This document shows, piece after piece, positions 51,201 to 63,900 of a stretch of DNA of 64,000 bases. Every line of letters begins with the position of its first letter. Position 1 is the first letter of the stretch. The notes beneath the pieces were generated by a model, which saw only the letters and a program-made list of their open reading frames with translations, ran no database searches and was not told where the DNA came from. Origin of the DNA: Glandiceps talaboti (Eukaryota; Hemichordata; Enteropneusta; Spengelidae); NCBI RefSeq assembly GCF_964340395.1, contig NC_135551.1:14326003-14390002 (forward strand), given 5' to 3'. The position numbers and the translations under genes are program-made.

Positions 51201-54200
51201 GTTACCATAAATCAAATATGATGATTCAAATAAATTCAGTTGAGATTTTTGTCTCAACAAATACTTCACAATATAAAATATATTTTTAACTCTGACCTGA
51301 AGGCTATACAGCTGCAGTGTCTGATCACTAATGTACCCTGACTCTAGGGACAGTTTAACTAGTGTGAGCAGGTGGAGTAGTAAATTTACCGACAAAGTGA
51401 AAGTCATTATATTTTATTTCTTTCTTGGGTTACTAGATTCTATTAGCTGTTTTTCAGATGATGATTTAACAAATCATATTTTTAATAACATTCTGTATAT
51501 CTACAGATTACTATTTTTATATTGAATTTAAAAAATTGTGTTTATTATTAATTTTACTCTGGAAAAGGTTCAGTGGCCATATTACACAGCAAATGTTTGT
51601 TAAATCTCAATATGTGACTGAGTGATATAACATTCCTTTTGTGTTGCAACAATATTTTAATGCATTCTGTGATAAATTGCATCTTGTAGATTTGATGTGC
51701 ACATGCACACAGACAGACAGACAGACACACACACACATGTATGCACACACTGTCTATGAATACTAATATCTATGAATTTAGAAAGTATGCTCATACATAC
51801 ACAGTCATGTACACGTGATATTCGTTTATACTACTAATGGAACATTACAGTATGTGTACCATATAAGGCTTACAAGATAGCCAGACAGGTGATATTATCT
51901 CATTACATACATGTATATGTATACGGTATGTACAGAAGAAGCACCGATAGGGTATATATAGGTAATGATTGTTATACCGTTTGACAGTCAGAATTTCCTT
52001 ATAAAATGACCAGGCAATAAACCACATCACAGGATATATGCACATGACAAGATGTACATGCACTGACTTTGAATAAACCCAGAGTCTAAAATCATCATAG
52101 TTTTTCACTTTGATACTTGACCATTAGTAAAATGTGCAGTCATAATCTCATATGTTTATCATGAATCCATAAATAAAAAAACATTCATTCTGATATTGAT
52201 TGAACATCCTGCTCAGTGAGTTATTCAAAAATTTTCTTCTGTACAAAATTAATAAGATTGCACAAAACTTTATTCCAGATTTATGGCATGTTTTTTGGTG
52301 CATACTCTTTCAAGCAATATTCTGATGTTGGAATTTGTGGCAGGTCTACAGCTTTCAAACTTCTGGTGTTTTCAAGCAGACAGAGAAACAAGTGGCATTT
52401 CATTTTTGTTGTTGAGTATACCAGTTTGTCAATGATGAGTTAAAGGAGTGAAGCTCACAAAGATTTGAATTATGGTGATATCAGTAGTGTTATGAAATTA
52501 TTACACAGATGTAAAGACTTGAATTAGACATTTTAGATTAGCAGAAGAATTTATATTCTTGTGTTATTTCAAGCGCTAGAATGTAGCTACAGTTGACTAC
52601 GTGTAGTTAAAAATAGATGTGCGATTCATCTGAGAGAGCAATACATATGTACACATAGGAGTCTATGAGCAGGGTGACTTCGATGTTAAAATGGCAAATG
52701 TTAACCTGTGATTTTAAAAGTGTCTATTACAGGTATATGTTTTGACCCAATAGATTCTGTTGTCCTTACTGGCTCACCTTGAATTAGGATTTATAAGGTG
52801 TGAAAGGCTATTGTCTGCCAGAGATGTAGAAAAGAGTAATCCAGAACAAAAGAGTGATGTTCTCTAATCCTTATCAGGTAACAGTAACACGAGAAACTAG
52901 GACTGAATCCCCGGCCTTTAAGTTCAAATTTCTTGTATGAAACATTTCAACTTTTATGCCTAGCAGGTAACATTACCAAAACAGGGGCAGGGTCAGACAC
53001 TATTCTGTCCATCCTGTGATCTAATTCATCACAAACTAATGAACATCATTCTGTAATCTATGAACTTTAATGTATTGGGAATATTCAATTTTTTTGCACA
53101 TAACCTGACCTCTTCTTTGCACATGTGTGCATATAAGTATCTACATTTTATCTATGAGTAACTTATGTTTTGACTTTGTGATGTTTTGAATTGGATGGCC
53201 AGCTTCATTGCATGCAATGGAATACTGGTACATCAGCAAGTTAATGATGGAATTGTTTGTACATGTTGGTGAACTATCATATTGTTGATAAAGATTCCGC
53301 AAAATTATTGCAATCATATGTTTTAGTGGATTAAAAGTTGTTGAAACTAATAAGCAAAAGGATGTTATTAATTTGTGCCCAGTACTGGCAGTAGGGAATA
53401 TATGCCTTGATGTGCTTGGACTGAAAAGTTAATTTTGGACAGCAGAATCATCGGCGACATGCATTTTGATACATGAATTGTAGTGAATAGTTAGCATTTC
53501 TAGTCTAATGATGAATTATATTAATTACATGTGTATGAATTAATAGGCTGTGTTAATGTGTATCTGATGGTGTATCCCAAGTTTTGTTGTATTTTGTAAA
53601 TTTTGAAGAGTTAACTGAATGCAAGCTAACAATTTGATTACTGTGGCTTGAATTCCTTTCAGTTAGTAACTTCTCAAGCATTGTTAAAATGCTATACAAG
53701 TGTATAAAAGTGGCATGCCTTATCAATTTTTTTAAAAAAAAGCAAGCAAGGTGCACCAGGAGACTTGTAAATTATAATTACAAGGGGAAGAAATAATTGT
53801 GACAGAAAAAAACATTGGGTTATTGCGGGATTACACCTAGAGAGATTTGTTGACAGACTGATATACTCACAGATTCAATGACTTCTATTGCAGGAACAGA
53901 GCCATTGCTCTCTTTCTGCCCACGTGATGATTTACCCTGTGCTATTTCTAATAATGTTAACTGTCGTTTCCATTTACCAGCCGTCGTTTTTACCTGTAGT
54001 GTCGGTGTAGAGCCTCCGCTTCGTTGATGTTCTGGTGAGCCTGGAATACGACAAGATTTATGGTAAATATTATCAGTATCTTGTTAAACATCAATATTTT
54101 CACCATCAGTCTTGCTACCCAAAAGGTGTTCCCATTAGGTGGACTTTATAATAAGGTGTCTTGTGGTGTTAACAGTTCTTATACGTGTACTGGTACATGT

Positions 54201-57200
54201 ACTGTACTGTGCTGTGCACAACTTTAGCACAAAATAACGAACCTTTCACATGGAGCAGTCTTGTCATGATGAGAACTACATGTAGTCAGTCAAAATCATG
54301 CTACATTCAAGCACAACCATGACTGGTGGTCTTGGCATGGCAAGACATCTTAAGTCTGTGGCGAGTATGTCTTGTGCTAAAGTAGTGCACTGCACTGTAT
54401 GTAAATTGCAATGTATGTGACAAGTTATTTACATGTAAAAGTGTGGGTATGTTGTTAGAAAGGTATACAATGTACTTTGAAGTTGACATGTAAATCTGCT
54501 AAAGTGTCTTTTACTATATCCATCAATATTGGTAATACATATTAAAATAGTTCAATTAATTGCTATGGTTTAACACTTCTGGTCATTACACTTTGAGTCA
54601 TAAAGTAACAAAACATAACATAATGTACACATACCATTCAAAATTTGAAATCTGTTAACTGATCTACATACCAACTTCAAGCATTGGCTATTTAGTGTTG
54701 TGTGTGTGTACACTATATGTATATGTAGTTAAACTGTAAACCTGTCATTTGTGATATTACCCTACCACGATGAACTGCTTGATGGGGTGATTCAAGCCAA
54801 AATGATAAATTTCCAATCTTAAGGGATGTGTACATGTACATGTAGTTGACTTTAAATTATACATGCTCGACTTGTAGATTAAATGTATGGTGAACATGAT
54901 TACAAAATTAACTAGGTTTAAAAAGTAGAACATTAGACACATAATATTATACACACGTACAGTGTAGACCATGCATTTATTATATGTAAGTGTCATTACA
55001 CACTAAGTACCATTTAAAAAGAGCTTTACATAATGTATGTTTATCCTGTGTGTCTTGAAATTTTGTGTTGTTTTTACACGTAATCGTACACATAATTTTT
55101 ATAACAATACAAAGTATATTATATACAGGTACAGGTAAGCGTGCATTTTATGGAGAACAGGAATGTTTTTACAAAATTACATTTACACCAATACGCAAGA
55201 CTGTATGAGAACATGGACTTTATATTTGTAGAATACAACTGCTTCGAGTTCTTTGGACAGTATTATTCAGTACCTGTGGTGTACATTTGATTGGCAGGCA
55301 GTGTAGGCTTCTGATTGGCTGAAAAGCTAGGTACAGACTGATTTGATGGAGGAATATTTATATTGAAAATATGTGCAATTAAATTGGATAGTTCTGGACC
55401 TATCAATGGAACAATGTCTTCATCATAATTATCAGTATTATCACCAAAGAGTGAGGAATCATAGGGATAAGTGGTATTACTGTTAGTGTCAATGTTAGGG
55501 TTAGGGTTAGGTGAGTAGGGTCTGATGCTGGTTGTGGCAACTGAAGCAGACATTGTATCCCTTAACCTATCATATGATAATCCCTGTCCCTTCTCTAGGT
55601 CTGTGAGACTTTTCTCCTGACTGCCATGCTTGGCAGTAGAGGCAACCTGGCCAGATATTGTACTAAAGTGCTGGTGAGGCTTAACAGGGTTGGGTTTTGG
55701 GCCCTGGAACATACAACATAAATTACTTGGTTCACTGTGCAGTGATTCCCAGCTGCTCTGCAAAGGAAACTCTCTACACTGACTTGTACTACTCTGGTCC
55801 CCTACATAACTTCCCTCTGCAGAACTTCCACAATCATCAGACAAGACCTCAATATCATGTATCCATGCCCAGGGCCCTTGACTTGTTAAAGTTGACTTAA
55901 ATTTACTAGGAGGACTTTCTTTAGTTGCCAATTTAGTTTCATATGGCTGAATCAAACAAGTTTTGGAATCTCTGCGAGAGACTTCACTTGGGATAGGACT
56001 TATATATTCTGCTATCTTATAGCTTTCGGTTCTTTTCTGGACCAAAGCTGTACTAACATCAGATCTTGTTTCAGACAATGGACTGCCATTTCTGCTTTTA
56101 AATATTGTAGTCAAACCAGCATAATCGTCATCAGAGCATAGCTCTTCATCTCGTGTAAGTGAGTGGGTGTATGTGTATGTAAGCTGACTGAATACCCTGT
56201 CTCTTTCCTTTGGTGGTAAGGATGCTGTTGGACTGGATTTCTTCTGTGTTCTTTGTGTTGTGGTGGTGTTGTCACAAGGCGTACTCCTGCCACAAGGCTC
56301 TGGTAGAGTGCGTGTCTGTGTCAAGTTGTAAGTATGCATGGATTGAGCTGATGTTTGATCTCCTGCACTAAGTCTTGTGCTGTAATCTGTTTTGGTAGAA
56401 TTGCTATCAATAGGAAATTCTTTCTGTCTGGAAACCTCAAGCCTACTATGACCAGACTGATGGAAGTCTAGATGCTTTTGAACACCTACAGAAAATTTAG
56501 ACGACCCATCAAACAAAGCACCTTGTACATCTCCTGAAGAATCTTTAGTTGGGCAACCCATACTGGCTGGTTTATTTCCCTTATCTGTCACCACATGTCC
56601 CAATTCTCTGACCACATCCTGATAGTTTGGTAGCAGGGGCCTACATGTATCTAAGTTACTGCTTTTCACTACAGATGGAGGTGAGGGTTTAAGACCAGGA
56701 ACTAAAGGTAATGAGGTGATTTTACCTAAAGGAGGAGTGTAATAGACACTGTCCTGAGAACCAGTCATTAAACTGTGCACCGATGTAGTATCCTGACCTT
56801 TTGGAAGAGCTTTGGGAGTTAAAAAGATGTCATCATCAGACTCAAATAAGGTAGAAGGAATGGAGGTATCCCTGTCCAGGGGTGAGAAGAGAGAACTGTC
56901 AAAACCTTCACTCCCATAGCAGGAATCGATAGTTCTGCCAGTGGTAGAATCTGACACCTTACTGTCCAGCAGAACACCTGAATGTTTATGTGAGCCAACA
57001 AACTGGTCTCCTAGTGACTCATGTACATATAAATCTGCCTCTGTATTATCACCAAAATTTGACAAGATGTACTTTTCTGATATCTCAGAAATTCCCTGTG
57101 GACCTAAATCACCAGTATACATGTATGTTGCGTTTGCATCTGCAATATTCAGAGCACCACCAATAGCATCAGCAAGGTTATTCATGCTACGAACCAACCT

Positions 57201-57927
57201 TTTTTGAACTTGTGTCATTTCTGAATCAGTGCCTACTTTCAAATCAGACGGTCTGGAATCTAGCATACATGTACTACAAGAAGTAGGAATACTTTCTTTT
57301 GATAACTTTACTTTTGTACCTGAATCCAGGCCAGAGGAGAGGCTGAGACTATGCTGACAAGGTCTAGATGAAGTAGACAGTTGAAAGATCTGTGTTTGTG
57401 TTTGGAGTGTGTTTGTTTGTACACAGGATTGAATGCTCCTTTCACCTCTATATACTGGATCAGTGCATCTAAATTCTATACCACCAGTGCTATCTATATT
57501 GGGTGTTGGCATTGGGTTTGTCATTTGTATCACAGGTTTGGTAAAATTACCTTGATCAGGGTCCTCGCCACCTGATTTATGTACAAGTGCTGTGTGACAT
57601 GTGCCTTGTCCCTTACCACACCATTCCCACTCTATATCTACATCTCGTTCAAAAATGGGATCTCTACCACCACTCTTACCTTCCTCTGAGGCACCATCTT
57701 CCTCATTGTTATCAGGAGGAATCTCAGCCTGCTCTTCAGAAGCTTTGTCACCTTTTGTTTTGAACACTGATGAAAGTGTTTGCAAATTAAAACTGACAGG
57801 CTTTGTTTCATGTTTGGTTGATGAAACGGATTCTTGTGTCTTTCTAAAAGATTTTAACACATTTACATTGAATTTGTTGGTGAAACTGTGAAACTTTGAG
57901 AACCTTTGGTTTGGTATTTCTTCTATG

Positions 57928-57958
<31 letters not shown>

Positions 57959-60900
57959 CTTCTTCTTCGTATGTGTCTGCTTGCCATGGACCATCCTGAT
58001 TTGCTTGGATATGTGAGACTACTGGGAAGGAAAGATTTCCTTTATCTGCTTGTTCAAATATATCCTCAAATACATCTGGTTCAGTACATGTAGGTTCTGT
58101 CTCTTCTTTTTTCTTTCTTGAAAAGACAGAAGTACCTCTTTTGATACTTTTCATCTTTAATGACTTCTTTGACTTTTTTGTATTATTACCTTGTCTTAAG
58201 TTATCCTCATCAGCATGTTCCTGTTGATCACTAATTTGTAGAATTCCATCAGAACCATGATTTGATTTCCTTTCCTCTGTTTCATCACTGGGAACGTGTG
58301 CCCTACTGCCTATACTGTTTGTGTCTGAGACCAATTCTTGGCCACCACTAGAATGTACATCATGGTTTTCATCACTACTGGTCATGTTAGGCTGAAGAGA
58401 AGCCTCATTGGGTTCACGGTACAACTCCGAAGCAGTGTCATGCTTACGATGTGATTCTATAGACAAGGTTGCGGATGTTTCAACCCCTTCATCACCCTGC
58501 TCATATACATGAACCTCTATTTCTGTTGTCTCCTCAACCTTCTCTACCTTTTTCTTTTTCTTTCTTGAAAAGACAGAAGCACCTTTTTTGAAGCCTATAT
58601 TTGAAAAAATCTTAGGTTTCTTTGACTTCTTTTTATCACTATTTTGGCCTGAGGTATCCTCAACGGTAAGTTCCTGCTGGTCAGCAATTTGATACACTTC
58701 ATAACTATCATTGGAATTAAATGCCCTACTTCCTAATCTACCAGTGTCTGAAGCCAGGCTTTGGCCACCAGTATAACTTACTTCACTGGTAGTATCTAGA
58801 GGGGGCATTATGTTACTATCCTGCTCACTGAAATCACCCCCAAGATCTGAATTGCTTTGTTGCCTGAAAAGTGCATAATTACAATTAGTATCATTAAGCA
58901 CAACAGAGGAATTACTAGCTTCAAGATTTAGCTCTGAAGAAGTGTCATTAACAGAAAAATTAGGGTGCTGCTTACGATGTGATACAATAGATGGTGTTGT
59001 AGATGGAGGCTTATCACTCTCATGGAAATTATCATTGAGTAGCGGTGCATTGACCATGGAAACAGCGACAGTAGAAGCAGTAGTTTCAGTTGAAGCAACT
59101 GTATTGATGGTTGAAATGGTTTTAGTAGATAAAGATGGTGATGGTGGTGGTTTAGATGATGGCGATCCTACAATGGTGTCACCATTGTGATGCCTGCTAT
59201 TCTGGGATTCAACACCACTATCTGTGCTAGGCTCATTACCGCTATTTGGCTTATTACTGGGCTGGGCATCTACTGAAGAAGAGAAAAACATAAAAACCAA
59301 GAAAAGAATAGAAATGAAATGAGAGAACACAAAAACGAAAATGTAATAAAAAAATGGGGGAGAAAACAAATAGTGAAATCAGCAGCTTTTATACAATAAG
59401 CATTGATCACAGCATAAATAGTACAATGTCATTAAAATTAATGATAAGCATAACAGTTGAAATAAAAAACAGGTAAAGTGTGAACAAAAACAAGACTTGT
59501 CGAAAGTTAAAAATATGCAACCCAGTGTGTGGGTTCTATGTGCATTGAAGTCACCATTAAATCTGTGCTACCTTTATTGATACCCAGAGTTTAGTGAATG
59601 GGAAACACATCCCAAATGCATCATAACTTCTGTGCTCTAGCTATCAAATTACTAAATTAGTATACCAGATGTCTTTGCAGAGCTCTGAGCAACCTTGTGT
59701 TTTTCCTTTTATCATCCCCTAGTAAAATACTTCAGTCAACATGCAAGGAATCACACTATCTCTCAAAGTTTCAGCCCCTTGGCTTTTTACATCGTGATAG
59801 CCATAACCATGATTATGGTGCATCACATGTTATATGTAGCAATTACAGTTGGGGAGGTTAAAGCTGTATGATGCATGACTGTACAGTTGGCCGAGGAACA
59901 TCATATTTTAAAGACATATTTCCAGTCATGTATCTGGTACTTTGAAGATGTATGTAATACATCTAAGAATGTTGATATTTTGAGATATGATTGGTTTCAG
60001 TTACAGCCAGGTACATCATGTATGTACACTGTATCATCCAACACTTCACAAGACTTACAAAGTTATACTACATGGGCATTCACTGGAAGAATTAGAGCTA
60101 TTACAAGCAGTACCATGTCTTTTTATATCTCGTTGTTGACATTCTCAAAAGGTGTACACTTAAATACATGAAAACATGCAAGACCTCAATCTGATGTGCT
60201 TATTTCCATCGTTTTGTGTCGTTTGATTTTGTGGGAAGGCGGTAATCACTCAGTAAGAAATCAAACGACACAAAACGATGGAAATAAAGGTAAATAAAGC
60301 ATTTCATCACATAAGATTTTAATCAGATTGGCAAGACCTGTGCAGGTACAACAACTTGTTCCATGTGAAAACTATTTTGTCAAGCAGTGTACACTAAGCA
60401 TGCATAATGTGTAAAGTCCCTATGATACTGGTATATCATGCATTATGTGTATTTGGTGGTAGACCTGGATTTCTGTTGCAGCTAATTCTCAGCACATACG
60501 ATATCATTGTATGAGTTGCTGTCTCCCTTGCTTGCAGAGTACATTATTTTGAAAAGAGCAAGATAGATTGGAATTAGGCATATATCTGAAGGACTATAGC
60601 CGAACATAAGAAATCCAAGCTATAATAACTTTGGATTGGGTAAATCAAGCAACAAACACATGTACAAGATTGCACTCTCTTTAACACATGTACATATAAC
60701 AAACACGTACATACATGCATGCCGACGTTATGCATGTAAGTTATATTTTGAGCTAATGGTGTCCACTATAGCTTATTTTGATACATATTATGATGCACCT
60801 CAATTTCTTGTGACACATCAAAATTTGACCTTCTTAGTGCGACATCTAAATGACAATATTCACTTAAAGAGAAGTCAAGATTTTAACAATTTTGCCTTGC

Positions 60901-63900
60901 ATTAGAGGTAACTGCTTTGCATCATGCCAAATGGCATGGGCACCATATTAAACAGACAAAAACTTGTACTCAAAAATATCATAAACAAGTACAAAATATA
61001 CACCTGAGTTTTACATTTTTGCACACGAGTCATGTACATCAATGAAAAACCAAGTTGTTTTCAATCATCAAAATCCTCATGTACTCAGTATAGTATATAT
61101 ACTTAGTAGTAATAGTACAATATAGTATACAAAAAAATGTATACAGTATATATCCATTGTTATTGTCACTGTACAATCACAATATATGGAATCCAGCTGC
61201 ATCGGAAGTACAGGTGCATGTCACATGCAAACTACATGATTGAATAGTCTGAAGTTCGTGACTTTGTATGAGACTTTTAAATTAAGGCATTATACAAATG
61301 TACGGATTGAATACTAAATGAGTTTATTTACAGAAGAAGCGGGAAACTCATTGAAACTCTGTTGAATATTACAGCTTTAAAATTAAAAACACTGTGATTC
61401 ATATGTACATGCACTGTACATTATAAGCCACACACTCAGTCTTCAAACTTCAATTTGCCATGCTGGTGTAACATATGACTATTGTACACATTTGTATATC
61501 CCTTTTTAACTGGCCATTCTTGCTTCATGCATTGTGTAACATTGTGTAAGAATAAGAAAGTATGTCAGAACTCACCATTTTCTTCCACTGCTTCCAATTC
61601 ATGTCTACCTGGTAGTGGACTTCTCCTGCCACCTGATTTCATAGACATCCGATGGAAGGCAATACCTGTCATGGCTTCTGTCACGGCTTCTGGCTCAGAA
61701 TCACTCAGATCCGATGCGACATGGCTGCTGTTTGAACAAATGATAACATATCATACCAGAAGAGATATTGACTAAAACTTGAACAAACTGACAATGAAAT
61801 CATCAGTGTAAAACCAATGTCCTCAATTGCAAAAAGCTAAAAAATGTGTAAAAACAAAGTTTGCTATTGTACATACAATAACAACGATCTTACACATTTA
61901 TTAATGCTTTCGCAATTTATTGAGTCACTGTTGTTTCACATTGATTTTTCAAGTAGGAAGCCATGATAAAGTTCTTTTATAAAGTAAATCCAAAAGAAAT
62001 TCCTAATCCTCATCCATATGGCTACTTTACAAGTTTTGACTATAAAAAACATTTGTCCAAGTATAAGCCCATCTATGTTATTAAAGACAACGTGAATACA
62101 ATAATTCTAAAGGAGCTAAATATACTGCATCTAATTTTCAGCATTAGTAATACAAATTCATTCACAAAGTATTTTTCAATGATGTGACTCTGGTCAGTAA
62201 TCTTGTCATTTTTCAATATCAAAATACTTTGATCTTAAATTATCAGAAATAATGGAGACAAACTTGATGTGAAACTTGAGAAATCTATTGCTCTACATTG
62301 ATGAAATGTCCCATAAATTTTACACCAAACCTTCCCTGGACTATTCATGAATTCCCAAACATAATTCTTACATCTACTAAATATTAACATTCATGTGTCT
62401 GACTGATAGCATACAGTTTCCTGATAATTCACAGCAAAATTATATTTCTACAAAGTCTTCACAAAAATCAGTACATTATAATTGTACTGATTACAGAAAT
62501 TACCAATTTAAACATGCCATGGATAATTTGGACCTCATTTATGATTGACGTATTGCTTTTTCAAAACTGCATCCAACTATAAATGTGACATTCGATCAAA
62601 TCTAAATGTTCTAACAGCCCTTACTACTTTGCTTTTGGTGCTGAGTGTCTATAGAGTGCACATAATGCATTGAAGTGCAAGCATATGTGTACAAACAAAC
62701 AAATAAACAAACTAAATATTGCTTACAAGTGTGTGGTGATCATTCCATGGAAAAGTGACAGTACAATGTGCCGTGTACCATATATATGTATTATCTTGTT
62801 TTTTTTAAACATTATTCTATGTTATGGCAATTATTGGCTTATTGATAATCAATTCCAATATGAACATGACAATACAGGGATGTTTTACATGACTCATGTA
62901 CATGTACAGGGCTATGTGTGTTAAATGTCCTTGGCATAACTTTTTAAACAAATATTATTAAACGCATTTATTTACAGGCATTAGGCTTCAAGTGACTTCT
63001 ATGCGTGTACATTATGTGCGCATGTGTGTCTTTCACGTTACTTTCTTCTTTGCAAATTTGTATATCGTGTGGTTTGTTTTGTCAGCTGTTTTCTACTCAG
63101 ATATCATGAATTTGTCATCCTGATATAGCCAAACTTGCTTCAAATCGTTTACACCAATTTTACACAACTAGGATTATGAAAGCATTGCCAAGAACTTTGA
63201 CTATAGAACCTGTGGCTAGATATTAGTGGCAGATAGATCCAACGTTCATTTTTGCACACCTAGTTAGTAACCATCATACAAAGTGCAGATGCATGGCAAA
63301 ATCATGCTAACAGAAAAGTACCAAGTTGAATGGTAATCTAAGTAAAGAAAAGTGTGCTAAGTGATGTATATAAAATGTATCTCACTTTTCAAAAGAAATA
63401 CAAGTCAAGCATAGTTGATAAGTGAACGAAAAGTAACAATGAACTGAATATCAAACCAGAAAGAAATGAAATGAAAAGTAAGAAAAAAGACTTGCAGTGC
63501 CAGAAAGTGCCAAATTACCTGTGTTTATCCCTTTCACTATCAGCACCATCCCCAGGTCCACGAGGAGAGTTGACAGTGATACTACTGGACATGCTACTAC
63601 TAGGTGTATCACTGGCATGCAATGAATCTATAGTATGTTCAGGATCAGACACATTATCAGATGCGTACCCTACTCTCTCTCGGTCCTCCAACTCCGATGT
63701 CGGTGCACTGGACAGGGTCGTTGGTGTATCCATCCCGTCGTTATTGTAGTTATGTGGGGAGGTTCTTGTAGACACTTGTGGTGAACTAGTCTCACTATCA
63801 GTACTAGAGCGTCTCTTGAGTTCGTGCACACGATAATGTTCATAAGGCCTGTGTGATTCGGGTGAAGGATCCTCTAGAGGCACAGGTGGGTGTCGTTTGT

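Larger units (their letters stand above)
43127..53870. other. Largest SYTL intron seen (10.7 kb)
   Basis: Contains a 167-bp tandem duplication (43909-44215), a run of 20 C (46032-46051), a degenerate repeat field (48980-49870), and an unexplained 106-residue minus-strand open frame at 48085-48405. Otherwise it is A+T-rich with no supported gene. Confidence 0.7.

Noticed and set aside
59273-59369. Met-initiated hydrophobic start ([15 protein letters not shown]) that looks like a signal peptide for the giant SYTL exon
   Set aside because: It is the intronic polypyrimidine tract before a clear acceptor at 59273; the upstream exon 61576-61727 joins in phase instead.
61963-62187. 74-residue + strand frame in a SYTL intron
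   Set aside because: A+T-rich composition gives Lys/Ile/Asn-rich chance peptide; no splice signals or recognisable motif.
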